Below are positions 1-8,854 of a DNA stretch of 64,000 bases, one piece after another. Position numbers and translations under genes: made by a program. The notes under the pieces are model-generated. The model was not told the origin of the DNA. It did no database searches and was given only the letters and a program-made list of their open reading frames with translations. Position 1 is the first letter of the stretch, and the number at the start of each line of letters is the position of its first letter. The DNA is from Methanococcoides sp. AM1 (lineage in GTDB: Archaea > Halobacteriota > Methanosarcinia > Methanosarcinales > Methanosarcinaceae): contig NZ_CAAGSW010000003.1 of NCBI RefSeq assembly GCF_900774055.1, positions 310,001 through 374,000 on the forward strand, given 5' to 3'.

Positions 1-2
1 CT

Positions 3-143
3 GAACTTGAACTTCAGTTCGAGACTGAAGAACAGGTCTTTACCCAGCACATTGAACTGGAACCAAAGGTCGATCCGGAAAGCTCAAAAATGACCTGCAA
101 AAATGGAGTAGTTGAGATCGTGTTCCGGATACTCGATGAATGA
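3..143 (+). CDS. Hsp20/alpha-crystallin-like protein, C-terminal end (partial)
   Basis: The frame is open from the window edge to a TGA at 141-143, so only the last 46 residues are present. The tail (a KMTCKNGVVEIVF-type strand) resembles the last strands of small heat-shock (Hsp20) proteins, where a 'xYKNGVLEV' strand closes the alpha-crystallin domain. Such proteins are ATP-independent holdase chaperones in the cytoplasm. The usual I-x-I/V tail motif is not obvious, so a different CS/Hsp20-fold protein is possible. The next gene is convergent, 59 bp away. Confidence 0.5.
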   Translation, partial: ELELQFETEEQVFTQHIELEPKVDPESSKMTCKNGVVEIVFRILDE

Positions 144-202
144 TCATCGTAACTGTACACGACCTCTTCTCTTTTTATGGCACGTTTAATTCTTCAGTTC
201 TC

Positions 203-1333
203 TTATTTTGTCTTCTTTCTTAGAATAGCAAAAGCTATAGCTACACAAAGAAGCGCAATGGCCGGACTTAAGGGACTATCCTGCTCATCCTCCGGAGGTT
301 CAAGAACCACACCTTCAGGGAGATAAAGATCTGTTTCGGGATGGAATGCATACCATGCAAACCAGAAATCCCTTTCTTTGATTATTTCTTCTCCACTATC
401 AATGTTGGTTATGGTGACAATTCCCACTTCGTCCCTTTCTACCAGAATTTCAACACCATCGACAGTGTCTTCGATGGTCCCGAATTCAATGAGATCATCT
501 TCACGGTAGGCCTTGAACATACCATCCAGTTCTATGCCAAAGATCACGGTCTTTGGATGGATCGTAGTGTTGCTGTTCTCTACCGGGAACAATAATATGC
601 TGTTCTCATAGTAGTTACCATAAGGGTCATTTCCATAAGGCCTGCTGAATCCGGTATTCTGGGAAAGCACTTCTGAGTCAGGATGTGCGACCTTCCAGTC
701 TCTCCAGACGACCGTCTCAATTGAGATCGCATTAAGTTCCATGCCCGTAAGTTCTCCTACTATCGCCTGTCCTCCGATCTGTGTCCAGTAAGAATTTGTC
801 TTCCTGTCATACATCACAAGGTTCGAATTGTAGAGTTTACCGGATGTCCCGAATTCGACCTCTTCCCCGTTTATCGTTCTCTCATAAGCGATACCTGATC
901 CACACAGGGGGCAATATGTAATGAGGATCGGTTCACCATTGATGTGATCATTAACTATCTCATGCCATACCATGATCTGCAGGGGATAGACTCTCTTTGT
1001 ATCATTGTGGATAAGTGCAAGCACAAGTTCATTGTCCTCGATCCATCTGTCAGCTTCCTCTACGGTAACATATTCAGGATCATCCAGTGATGGTATTCCA
1101 TCCATCGGTGGTCCGCCTGAGACGATCTCATTGGGGTCAACGATATACTTAACACCCATTTCCGTAAGCATTATCCCAAGCTCATCTTCCATCTCGATCA
1201 GTTCCGGAAGTTTCTCTATACCACCATCAGCTACCTCTTCTGCAGATGCAGCAATACACCCCATAAAGGCAGTTAACAGGATCGTTATCGATACTAACAA
1301 TACTCTGTATTTTCCTCTATATTTTGTCTTCAC
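203..1333 (-). CDS. DUF3179 domain protein, exported
   Basis: A 376-aa protein of the DUF3179 family, whose function is not established. It starts with GTG, overlapping the ccdA-like stop as GTGA, with a GGAGAG ribosome site. An N-terminal hydrophobic stretch (about residues 11-30) is a signal peptide; MGC within it could be a lipobox. The family core lies at about residues 100-270, with a CPLCGSG cysteine pair at 141-147 and SYWTQ at 181-185. The C-terminus ends in a hydrophobic segment (about 350-370) plus basic KK, a surface anchor resembling archaeosortase tails but without PGF. It is last in the operon TlpA-like, CcdA, DUF3179, so its two cysteines are a plausible client of the exported thiol system (inference). 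Confidence 0.85.
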   Translation of the reverse strand: MKTKYRGKYRVLLVSITILLTAFMGCIAASAEEVADGGIEKLPELIEMEDELGIMLTEMGVKYIVDPNEIVSGGPPMDGIPSLDDPEYVTVEEADRWIEDNELVLALIHNDTKRVYPLQIMVWHEIVNDHINGEPILITYCPLCGSGIAYERTINGEEVEFGTSGKLYNSNLVMYDRKTNSYWTQIGGQAIVGELTGMELNAISIETVVWRDWKVAHPDSEVLSQNTGFSRPYGNDPYGNYYENSILLFPVENSNTTIHPKTVIFGIELDGMFKAYREDDLIEFGTIEDTVDGVEILVERDEVGIVTITNIDSGEEIIKERDFWFAWYAFHPETDLYLPEGVVLEPPEDEQDSPLSPAIALLCVAIAFAILRKKTK

Positions 1334-2025
1334 ATCAATCTCTCCACTACTCTGAACACGAATATGAGATAATACACCGATATTACGAGCATTATTATAC
1401 CTGCAGACAGGTTGATCTTCCTCTTATACTTGATAAGGAACCTAATGATGCTCTTGCTTTTTGCAGTTGATATTGCTGAAAAGACCAGTAATGGGAAACT
1501 TATTCCTATTCCGAAGGCTACGAAATTCAGGAAATTTTCAAAAAAACCCATGCTGGTAAGTGATTTAGCAAACAGGGCTGCAATAAATGCAGGGTTGCAA
1601 GGTACAACGATGGCTCCAAAAAAGAACCCGTAAAGGAATGCAGTTATCAATGGGTTCCTGTCCCCTGCAATGTTCGTGCGTGGCAAAAATTTCCCTATGT
1701 CGTAGTCCATTATCAGTAACAGGCTGATGATAAAAAGTATCCCGAAAGCTATCGGGGAGATTATCCCTATGACATTTGTTAGCGATACCTGAAGCAGGGT
1801 TGTGAATATGAGGCCCAGCAGGGACATGAAAAGGATCACACCTGCACTTATGACCAATCCAAAGATAAGAGGTAATCTCTTATTCTTCTCTTCACCTGAA
1901 AGCTGGTTGGAAAGGTATGCCAGGAATGCAGGGTACAATGGCAGTACACACACAGCTGTCAAGGGAGTCAGCAGACCCAGTGTAAATGAAAGGAACAGGT
2001 CTGCCAAGAAGGCCAGAAAAGCCAT
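1330..2025 (-). CDS. ccdA: CcdA-like transmembrane thiol-disulfide interchange protein
   Basis: A 231-aa integral membrane protein with six apparent membrane helices. The CcdA/DsbD-beta signatures are present: a cysteine after PLTAV (Cys26, in CVLPLYPAF) and a second in VPCNPAF (Cys143), the pair that passes reducing equivalents across the membrane. Electrons come from cytoplasmic thioredoxin and go to extracytoplasmic thioredoxin-like partners. The gene begins directly after the TAA of the TlpA-like gene and overlaps the DUF3179 gene by 4 bp, so the three are translationally coupled. The TlpA-like lipoprotein immediately upstream is the obvious electron acceptor. Confidence 0.88.
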   Translation of the reverse strand: MAFLAFLADLFLSFTLGLLTPLTAVCVLPLYPAFLAYLSNQLSGEEKNKRLPLIFGLVISAGVILFMSLLGLIFTTLLQVSLTNVIGIISPIAFGILFIISLLLIMDYDIGKFLPRTNIAGDRNPLITAFLYGFFFGAIVVPCNPAFIAALFAKSLTSMGFFENFLNFVAFGIGISFPLLVFSAISTAKSKSIIRFLIKYKRKINLSAGIIMLVISVYYLIFVFRVVERLM

Positions 2026-2568
2026 TTAGCACCCCTCCGCGACCTCATCATTTAATTCATCTGCAGATTTGAGTCCTCTGCCCAACAATCTTGCTTCTCC
2101 ATCCTCACAAATGAGTATGACTGGTGCAATTGGTGCATTTACTACCTCTACACCGAATTCGTCTATCATGTCTTCTGTCATTTCTGTAGGTGCAACTGCA
2201 AAGTACCAGTCAAGATCATTTCTCTGGACATGATCAAGTACAGCATCCACATCTTCGTTCGGATCGGTATCAAGAGATATATGAGTTATAGTTTCGCCTT
2301 CTGTCTCAATGAGCTTTTTCATTTCTTTTTGCTGCTGAAGGCAGGTCGGACACCATACTGCAAAACTTTCAACAAGGATTGGTCCTTCAAAGTCACTTAT
2401 TCTGAATACTTCTCCTGTCCTGACATCGGTAAGTTCAACATCTCTCCAATCAACAGATTCTGTCTGTTCGTTATCAGTTGCAGTTTCATTTTCCACACAA
2501 CCGGACAACAGAACAAGAAACACTATCAGTACAATTGAAGCTAAACCTATGTTCTTTTTAATGTGCAT
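2026..2568 (-). CDS. TlpA/ResA-like thioredoxin-fold lipoprotein
   Basis: A 180-aa exported redoxin. A lipoprotein signal peptide ends in LLSGC (Cys24). The thioredoxin fold follows, with a WCPTC active site at 72-76 and a late V-N-A-P-I-A-P segment that supplies the cis-proline loop. It should act outside the membrane as a thiol-disulfide oxidoreductase re-reduced by the CcdA encoded directly downstream. The CPTC centre differs from the CGPC of thioredoxin and is common in TlpA-like reductases. First gene of a three-gene operon with ccdA and the DUF3179 gene; the ribosome site of ccdA (GGAGGGG) lies inside its last codons. Confidence 0.87.
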   Translation of the reverse strand: MHIKKNIGLASIVLIVFLVLLSGCVENETATDNEQTESVDWRDVELTDVRTGEVFRISDFEGPILVESFAVWCPTCLQQQKEMKKLIETEGETITHISLDTDPNEDVDAVLDHVQRNDLDWYFAVAPTEMTEDMIDEFGVEVVNAPIAPVILICEDGEARLLGRGLKSADELNDEVAEGC

Positions 2569-2644
2569 TTAAAGCCCCCATTAAATATGGGGATTGTCTC
2601 CAAATAAGTGTTTTGTATTAAATCAGTAAAGGCTTATTTTCTGC

Positions 2645-4759
2645 TTATTCCTTAGCCTTGAGCAATTGCATCATCTTTTCCGGATCGGTGGTAGGTTCTT
2701 TGCAGCTTAAGTTCCTGCATACGTAAGCTGTTGCCTTTCCATCTTTCATAACAAGGTTCTCAGTATACTCTGCGATCCGGGTGATGGCATTCCCGTCAGT
2801 TCCTGATGCTTTGAGCATCACGATTTTATTAGGCAGGTACTCCTGATGAAGGTTTGATAGCATCAATTTTGTATCCTCTGAATTAAGGTCACCTGCGATC
2901 ACAACTTCGCTCGAGGGGGCCAGAATAAAGTTCACACCAGACAGGAACTGGGTGTATCCTATAGGTATGGCTGAAATAGTTCCGGAAAAGGTCTTCATGA
3001 TCTCATAAGCCTTTTTTTCAAGTTCGGTGTTTCCTGTCATTCTTCCAAGACGGATCAGGTTCGAAAAAGCAACTGAGTTACCGCTTGGGATTGCGCCGTC
3101 ATAAACTTCTTTCTTCCTGAAAAGAAGGCTCTCTGAAGTATTAGCTGTCTGGTAGAATCCACCATTCTCGTCATCCCAGTAATTATCCAGCAGGTATTCG
3201 TTGAGTTTTAATGCTGTATTAAGATATGATGTTTCAAAAGTAGTTTCATATAACTCAATAAGTCCCCATATTAGGAATGCATGATCTTCCAGGAATGCCG
3301 GTGTTTCTGTTGTTTCGCTGCACAGGTGAGAAAGCCTACCTGTTCTCATGTAAGTGCTGGTAAGGATAAGATCTGCACATCTTTTAGCCAGTGTTTCGTA
3401 TCTCTTTTCTCCAAGTGCCCTTGAAGCGATGGCCAGGGAAGCTATCATCAGCCCATTCCAGTCCGTGAGTACCTTATCGTCTTTTGACGGATGAACTCTC
3501 TTTTCGCGTACCTCAAAGAGCTTCTTCCTGCTTTTTTCAATGGAGCTTTCAAGTTCTTCTATCTCCATATTGTGTTTACGTGCGATCTCATCAGGACCAG
3601 CTTTAATGTGTAATATGTTCTTTCCGGTTGGTGTGCGAGTGCTTTCATCAAGGAAATTGCCGTTATTTTCCATGTTGAAATGATCTATGAACAACTCTGC
3701 ATCAGTTTCTTCAAGAATTCCCTTGATCTCATCAATATCCCAAATATAGAACTTACCTTCAACGCCCTCACTGTCGGCATCTTCAGCACAATAGAATCCG
3801 CCTTCCGGGGATGTCATATCTCTTTCAAGATATTCGAATATCTCTTTAACCGTATTTGCAAATTCAGGATTGCCGGTTGCTTGATATGCTTCTGAATAGG
3901 ATATTGCCAGCATTCCCTGGTCATATAACATTTTCTCAAAGTGAGGGACTAGCCAGGCATTATCCGTGGAATACCTGTGAAATCCAAAACCGATATGGTC
4001 ATAGATCCCTCCTGATCTCATTGCACTGAGGGTTCTCTCTACAATTTCCAGTGCTCTTTCATCACCGCTCCGGTTCCAGTATCGTAGGAGGTACATGAGG
4101 TTGTGTGGGGATGGGAACTTTGGGGAATTTCCAAATCCGCCATTCTCTTCATCGAAAGTATCCTTAAGATGCTTGAAGGCCAGATACAGGACATTATCAT
4201 CAATTGTTCCATTTTCTCCGGGCTTTCGAGTTGCCTGACCTGCAAAATGAGAACTTATCATGGAGGTCTGCTCATCGATCTTGTGATGCTCCTTGGTCCA
4301 GATATCATTAATCTGTGGTAGAAGTTCCATCAGTCCGATGCGTCCCGGGATGCTTTCTTTTGGCATATATGTTGCAGCTACGAAGGGCACTTTTTCAGGC
4401 GTCATTATTATTGTAAGCGGCCAGCCACCATTTCCGTTCATGGCCTGGCAGACTTCCATGTAGACAGCATCAATGTCCGGTCTTTCTTCCCTGTCCACTT
4501 TTATGGCAACAAAATGGTTGTTAATCAGATCTGCCAGGTCCTGATGTTCAAAAGATTCCCTTTCCATTACGTGACACCAGTGACAGGTTGAATATCCTAT
4601 GGACAGGAAGATAGGTTTGCTTTCATCTTTCGCTTTTTTGAATGCTTCATCTCCCCATGGATACCAGTCCACAGGGTTGTATGCATGCTGCAAAAGGTAC
4701 GGACTTTTTTCATGGATCAACCTGTTCGGTTCTCTATTGCTGTTATCGTCTGTATTCAT
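2645..4759 (-). CDS. YyaL/SPATA20 family thioredoxin-domain protein (DUF255)
   Basis: A 704-aa protein matching the YyaL/spermatogenesis-associated-20 family over its whole usual length. The N-terminal third is a DUF255 thioredoxin-like domain with the hallmark STCHWCHVM (Cys59, Cys62) and DREERPDID; the rest looks like an alpha/alpha toroid related to N-acylglucosamine epimerases and cellobiose 2-epimerases. No signal peptide, so cytoplasmic. The biochemical function is unsettled. The start has GGGGG upstream and a TATA-like GATATATACC about 55 bp upstream (around 4813-4822), so it has its own promoter. It sits 76 bp from the exported redox operon on the same strand, a suggestive but unproven link. 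Confidence 0.85.
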   Translation of the reverse strand: MNTDDNSNREPNRLIHEKSPYLLQHAYNPVDWYPWGDEAFKKAKDESKPIFLSIGYSTCHWCHVMERESFEHQDLADLINNHFVAIKVDREERPDIDAVYMEVCQAMNGNGGWPLTIIMTPEKVPFVAATYMPKESIPGRIGLMELLPQINDIWTKEHHKIDEQTSMISSHFAGQATRKPGENGTIDDNVLYLAFKHLKDTFDEENGGFGNSPKFPSPHNLMYLLRYWNRSGDERALEIVERTLSAMRSGGIYDHIGFGFHRYSTDNAWLVPHFEKMLYDQGMLAISYSEAYQATGNPEFANTVKEIFEYLERDMTSPEGGFYCAEDADSEGVEGKFYIWDIDEIKGILEETDAELFIDHFNMENNGNFLDESTRTPTGKNILHIKAGPDEIARKHNMEIEELESSIEKSRKKLFEVREKRVHPSKDDKVLTDWNGLMIASLAIASRALGEKRYETLAKRCADLILTSTYMRTGRLSHLCSETTETPAFLEDHAFLIWGLIELYETTFETSYLNTALKLNEYLLDNYWDDENGGFYQTANTSESLLFRKKEVYDGAIPSGNSVAFSNLIRLGRMTGNTELEKKAYEIMKTFSGTISAIPIGYTQFLSGVNFILAPSSEVVIAGDLNSEDTKLMLSNLHQEYLPNKIVMLKASGTDGNAITRIAEYTENLVMKDGKATAYVCRNLSCKEPTTDPEKMMQLLKAKE

Positions 4760-4826
4760 TAAATGCCCCCGATAATCCCCAAATCGTTTATTAGATAATA
4801 ACCCTCTATTTGGTATATATCTACTT

Positions 4827-5159
4827 AGCGTCCGGCCAGGTGCACTTTCGGGTGGTCAACAGCAGAGGGTTGCTATTGCAAGAGCACTAGCTATGCAACC
4901 AAAGGTAATGCTTTTCGACGAGTCGACCTCAGTTCTGGACCCTGAGATGGTTGGTGAGGTCCTAAATGTAATGAAAGACCTTGCAAAGGAAGGCATGACA
5001 ATGGTCGTGGTAACCCATGAAATGGGATTTGCCAGAGAAGTCGCTGATCGCGTACTTTTCATGGATGAAGGTGTGATCGTTGAGGAAGGTACTCCTGAGG
5101 ATATCTTTTCCAATGCTAAACATGAAAGGACAAAATCATTTTTAAGCAAGATCTTGTGA
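4827..5159 (+). pseudogene. Truncated amino-acid ABC transporter ATPase (GlnQ-like), C-terminal part
   Basis: An open frame without a start codon encodes the second half of a polar-amino-acid ABC ATPase. It has the signature [17 protein letters not shown], Walker B VMLFDES (the usual DEP is DES here), a D-loop-like SVLDPE, the H-loop [10 protein letters not shown] and a normal end. The Walker A half, the substrate-binding protein and the permeases are absent, so it cannot work as a transporter ATPase. Homology begins sharply near 4830, just behind the promoter of the YyaL-type gene. This looks like a deletion or rearrangement junction rather than slow decay. An 88-aa internal ORF from 4893 is probably not meaningful. 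Confidence 0.85.
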
Positions 5160-5238
5160 TGCGGATTTGATGTGTTCGTGATAAGTTCTGAAGATGCGAG
5201 AGTGCACAGAAGAGTGATGGGGACGTTTTTTCCAGAAT

Positions 5239-5355
5239 TTCGCACTTACATTTTCAGAACCGTTCTGGATAATCTTGCTTAAGGTCTTGGTATACGGGTA
5301 CATTAAAACGAAGGGTCTTTATTGCAACTGGTTCCGATATATTTTTGATGAATAA
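5239..5355 (+). pseudogene. Possible transposase remnant (IS1182-like N-terminal scrap)
   Basis: A 38-codon open stretch, without a start, contains ILLKVLVYGYI. This closely resembles the 'MLLKVLVYGY' segment in the N-terminal region of IS1182-type transposases. Just upstream, another frame (about 5191-5280) is also open, as if a frameshift separated two pieces. No terminal inverted repeats were found and the rest of the transposase is missing. The match rests on one short motif, so chance is possible. Its place next to a truncated ABC gene and an AT-rich waste region supports a decayed insertion. Confidence 0.35.
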
Positions 5356-6394
5356 AGATTTCTGATATTTGTTATTTCTTTGAAGTTAATACTTATTATA
5401 TGCATATCTAAATATATGCTTTATATTATATTGTTCTTTGTAGCGGTATTTTTATGTGTTTCTTTAAATAACTTCATTATTTATTTCAAATAATATTAGT
5501 TATAATATACTCGTTTGATAGCATACTAATGATAGTATGTTATAGAATATATATTTTAATTTATGCTTCATTGACTAGTTATATTAAAATGGGCGATTCA
5601 ATAAATTATATAATATCTATAAATATGTCATATAATATTCAGCTTAATTTTATATCATTGCCAAATTAAGTTGTCATTAAATTAATATGGCTTTATTTTA
5701 ATTGTATTTCTAATATTTTAATATTAAGAGATCATTACTTAATTTTATAAGGGTATGTTTATTTATTACTTTTTAATTCCTTTAGTGTATAGTGTTTAAC
5801 CTAAATAATAGCAGATTCATATAGCTATTTCTTTTTAAGAATATTTCCTATGTCTTAGTTTAATTTAACTCTATAGTATTTATTATAATATCTATTTTTA
5901 ATTATCTACTATTTTTTATCGTTTATTAGATATATTTTTATAGATATATACTTAATATTAGCTATGTTTGCCTAATAAAGTATTGTGTATAGAAAGGGTA
6001 CAACAAATAGTATATATTTAAATATATATGAAATTTCAGTTATATTTGATGTCGCATACATTGCAAAACATATTAAAATAAATTCAAAAGACAAATTCAT
6101 CTTAAAATGCTATTTTTTGTTATATATAATTAAGTATGCATTTTATTACGCATTATATTATTATATGAGTATATTTATATATTATTTTATTGCTTACATA
6201 GTATAGGGGTCATGGTTTAAAAAGGGGTTAGTTAGCATAGTACAAAATTATCATATTGCTCGCAACAGAGCATTAATTTTTATAGAGTAATCATGTTAAT
6301 TCACATTTTTCTAAAAAAATAATTTTGCTAATAGAGTTATGTCAACTTCCAACCTTAAATAAGACAATCTTCTTCGTTAAGAACCAATCGACAC

Positions 6395-6419
6395 TCATTC
6401 ATATATCATATATGAATGA
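6395..6419. repeat. Perfect 25-nt palindrome
   Basis: Twelve bases on each side (TCATTCATATAT and ATATATGAATGA) are perfectly complementary around one central C. It lies far from any gene in the AT-rich gap. It could be a protein-binding site, a small hairpin, or a relic of an element end. Confidence 0.6.
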
Positions 6420-6680
6420 CAATGGCTTACACCTTTAAGTGTGCAGTTTTGTAAACTCATCAATTACAAAGTATATAGGAATATACAGTTTCAATCTTGC
6501 AAACCCGGTATTCTCTACAAAATATAATCGAGAAATGCATATTAGGAATGTCACTGTATCATATACATATAGTCTATGTAATATGCAATTTTGTAACTCT
6601 TTTTGATCTCAGTTATGCCAGGCATATTCGTTAAAGCAGATCTAATTTGTTTGATTATTCAGATTATATCTTAAAAGTTA

Positions 6681-6802
6681 GAACATTTATGTCCAAAAAA
6701 GCACTATGCTTTTCTACATATATTTTGATTACAACTGGTATATAGGTTGTAATTAATATTATGTTAATAAAGCATAGGCATTTTTCTCATAGTTAAATGT
6801 TC
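6681..6802. repeat. 122-nt nested inverted repeat (long imperfect hairpin; MITE-like or ncRNA)
   Basis: Three exactly complementary blocks are nested in the right order: GAACATTTA (6681-6689) with TAAATGTTC (6794-6802); CTATGCTTT with AAAGCATAG; and ATTACAAC with GTTGTAAT. They surround a 10-nt loop. The arms are about 55 and 57 nt long and, by eye, pair over roughly three quarters of their length with a few bulges. This could be a palindromic miniature element (MITE) or a long hairpin RNA. No coding potential and no clear target-site duplication was seen. Confidence 0.6.
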
Positions 6803-6818
6803 GATTGAAGCAAATAAA

Positions 6819-6867
6819 CAAAAAGTGAGATATCCTTAAATGATCTCAAGCATCACTCACTTTTTTG
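6819..6867. repeat. Inverted repeat, terminator-like
   Basis: CAAAAAGTGAG and CTCACTTTTTTG form the outer arms; a second pair (GAGAT/ATCTC) sits inside. On the plus strand the right arm ends in a T run, as in an intrinsic terminator. It follows the 122-nt hairpin by 16 bp, so it could end a transcript carrying that hairpin. No protein gene upstream would need it. Confidence 0.4.
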
Positions 6868-7303
6868 GGTTAGAGTTTAATGTAGATCTTTCTTCTCCTA
6901 ATTTTTCTTATTATTTTATAAGCATTTAATATTATTTTTTTTAAAATCTGCTTATGCGTTTCTTGCAATATTTAATTCATTACCTATACACTCTGCAATC
7001 AAAGAATGTCCGAGAACGTATAGGCAAAATAGAGGTGACATCTACTTTAAATTTAATAAAACTTTAATAAAAATTTTTATATTTCAAACCAATTCCCTAA
7101 AAAATTATATATGTTTATTTTGTTTGGTAACATTTAATCAGTTACAAATTAATAAGAATGTTTGAAATAATATTGCGTAACAACTATATAAGTATATTAT
7201 AATTTTAAATTATATTTTCAAGATTAATTAACGTAATATTATATTATTACAATAAATATCTAAACCTACTTTCACTTTAAAAAACGCTATCAAACTCGTC
7301 ATT

Positions 7304-7843
7304 TTAAATTGTAAGCTTGACTCCAAAAACATCTTCAAAGGTTTGATACTTTTTTCTGGCATTGTAAAGATATTGTCTTACACATTTCTCACCTTTTGCA
7401 CGTGCAAACAGTGCCGTGATCTCTGTGGGTGAAAAAATAGTCTCTATTTGTTTCATGGGAATGGTCTTCAATAGTTCCAGACCATTAATTTCAGGCATTT
7501 CTGCTTCTTTGGGATCTTGAGCATTAAGAGGTGTTCCCGATAATTCTTCTGTATTGTTCTCAGAGAGAGGTCTGGAAAAGTGAGAGATCGTGAGTTCACT
7601 TACCCATTTCCAGTCAGGATCATAGATGTTTGCAGAGAGAATTCCACATTTCGTGCATTTGCCCGCGACAATGAATTCGTCATCAGTCTCATGATAACTG
7701 AGACTTATGATGGTCGATTCACAGTCGCCACATGTACCAATCTCATTTTCTTCCAGCTCATAGGCAGGTACCTTTTTCTCTCCTGCATAAAGTATATTCT
7801 CTTTCAGATCGTAACTATAATTTCGATTATCTGGAGCTGTCAT
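7304..7843 (-). CDS. Uncharacterised protein with a zinc-ribbon-like domain
   Basis: The ATG at 7843 is preferred: it has AAGAGGA 6 bp upstream, whereas the longer frame to 7864 needs a TTG without a site. The 179-aa product has CGDC near residue 36 and CTKC near residue 64, two CxxC knuckles expected to bind one zinc. The C-terminal half (after an acidic linker) is helical, with a KxxRQYLYNARKKY segment that could bind nucleic acid. I do not recognise the family. It is divergent from the DUF2551 gene (118 bp between starts), which suggests a shared control region. Confidence 0.7.
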   Translation of the reverse strand: MTAPDNRNYSYDLKENILYAGEKKVPAYELEENEIGTCGDCESTIISLSYHETDDEFIVAGKCTKCGILSANIYDPDWKWVSELTISHFSRPLSENNTEELSGTPLNAQDPKEAEMPEINGLELLKTIPMKQIETIFSPTEITALFARAKGEKCVRQYLYNARKKYQTFEDVFGVKLTI

Positions 7844-7960
7844 TATAATCCTCTTATGAATCAATCGCTCTGATGTTAATTTTGCGTCATTATTTTACAA
7901 AGATATATATACTGCTATCTACATAATATGTTTTACTGTTCTTTAGGGAGAATACATATC

Positions 7961-8281
7961 ATGGCATCTATTCGATCTAAAATTAAAGACCGGCTTGAAA
8001 AATTCATAGAACTGGATGTTAATGGACTTAGGAGCTATGTCCTATCATTATTTTTAAACTTAAAGAAGTCTACTGTAGATGAATTGCACGAAACCATCAC
8101 CAAAAAGTATGATGTTTCCAGAAGCGCAGTTGCTTCAATGGTTGGCTACATACATTCAAAGCTTGGAATTCTCAGGTCCCATAAGGAATCTTACAAGACC
8201 CCGACGGTCTATTCTTTAAAGGAAGAATATGCTGATCTTTTAAAATCAGAACTTAATTCTAAGGGGATTGCCTCAAGCTGA
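7961..8281 (+). CDS. DUF2551 family protein (predicted winged-helix)
   Basis: A methanogen-specific DUF2551 protein. The start at 7961 (MASIRSKIK) follows GGGAG by 10 nt; a longer frame from 7928 is less likely because its N-terminus does not fit the family. At 106 aa it is the usual size. The core SRSAVASMVGYIHSKLGILRS resembles a winged-helix recognition helix and wing, so a role in transcription control is likely but unproven. Neighbours are the divergent zinc-ribbon protein and the following helix-rich small protein, with 27 bp to the latter. Confidence 0.75.
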   Translation: MASIRSKIKDRLEKFIELDVNGLRSYVLSLFLNLKKSTVDELHETITKKYDVSRSAVASMVGYIHSKLGILRSHKESYKTPTVYSLKEEYADLLKSELNSKGIASS

Positions 8282-8308
8282 TCTTTGACCAGCAGGCTTT
8301 GATCTTGA

Positions 8309-8710
8309 ATGGTATCTGTAAAAGATGCTCCCAGAACCTCTACGACATTAATGGTACGTTCCGATACAAATGCACGCATAACTCGCTCCAGAGATCCTTA
8401 TTTTAGCCTTATGCGTCGTCTTTTCCAGGAAGATGCCACAGCTATGCGCGGGCAGAAATTCCTGATCATGGTCGAAGAGCGCCAGAAGGCAGGAAATCCT
8501 ATCAAAACAAGCGAATGGCAGGATGTCATAAAAGAGCTTGACATAGGCCGGGCCTCGTTCTATGCAATGCGGAACAAGCTTCTTGGTGCTGGAATGATCT
8601 CCAATAAGAACCATAAGTATCGATTATCAGGCCAGTTCAGCCATGATCTTATTGATATGGCAAGATGGTGGATGACAGCTATTCTGGACGAGAATCCGGA
8701 CGATATGTAA
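8309..8710 (+). CDS. Small basic protein, possibly DNA-binding
   Basis: A 133-aa protein, probably co-transcribed with the DUF2551 gene 27 bp upstream. It is rich in Arg/Lys. The middle (about residues 67-110) reads as a helix-turn-helix/winged-helix: IKTSEWQDVIKELDIGRAS, then FYAMRNKLLGAGMI and a short KYRLSG wing. This is reminiscent of MarR/phage-type regulators. No cofactor motifs, signal or membrane segment. I cannot name the family; a transcription regulator is the best guess. Confidence 0.65.
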   Translation: MVSVKDAPRTSTTLMVRSDTNARITRSRDPYFSLMRRLFQEDATAMRGQKFLIMVEERQKAGNPIKTSEWQDVIKELDIGRASFYAMRNKLLGAGMISNKNHKYRLSGQFSHDLIDMARWWMTAILDENPDDM

Positions 8711-8778
8711 GTCCTTTTTATGCACCAGCCGATAGCTTTATTAATTAGAGTTACTATGTAGGTGCTGTAATCATAAGC

Positions 8779-8854
8779 AGCCCGGTAGTGTAGTGGTCAA
8801 TCATGCAGGACTCTGGATCCCGCAACCTCGGTTCGAATCCGTGCCGGGCTACCA
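8779..8854 (+). tRNA. tRNA-Gln (anticodon CTG), CCA encoded
   Basis: The acceptor stem AGCCCGG/CCGGGCT is perfect, the T-loop TTCGAAT is canonical, the anticodon loop CTCTGGA gives CUG, and discriminator A plus CCA are encoded (8851-8854). Two stems are imperfect: the anticodon stem CAGGA/TCCCG has an A-C mismatch at its second pair, and the T stem CTCGG/CCGTG has a T-T mismatch. A perfect version would need CGGGA (or TCCTG) and CCGAG. It may still fold, need base modification or be degenerating. A T-rich tract follows (8869-8880). No intron is seen. Confidence 0.85.

Larger units (their letters stand above)
5356..7303. other. About 2 kb of very AT-rich DNA without convincing genes
   Basis: Base composition changes abruptly to a visibly much higher A+T content than the surrounding genes. 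The only longer open frame (5985-6206) is Ile/Tyr/Phe/Lys-rich low complexity, lacks a ribosome site and is rejected as a gene. Several perfect short palindromes occur (for example CATACTA-N4-TAGTATG around 5523-5540, and two listed separately). Between about 6480 and 6560 there is another imperfect inverted repeat with ATACAGT/ACTGTAT ends. Interpretation: a decayed insertion, a regulatory/ncRNA-bearing spacer, or both. Confidence 0.6.

Noticed and set aside
4893-5159. 88-aa ORF as a functional small ATPase
   Set aside because: Lacks Walker A and begins in the middle of a helix of the ABC fold; best seen as the tail of a truncated gene.
5985-6206. 73-aa open frame in the AT-rich gap
   Set aside because: Ile/Tyr/Phe/Lys-rich low-complexity translation, no ribosome site, no motif; expected by chance in AT-rich DNA.
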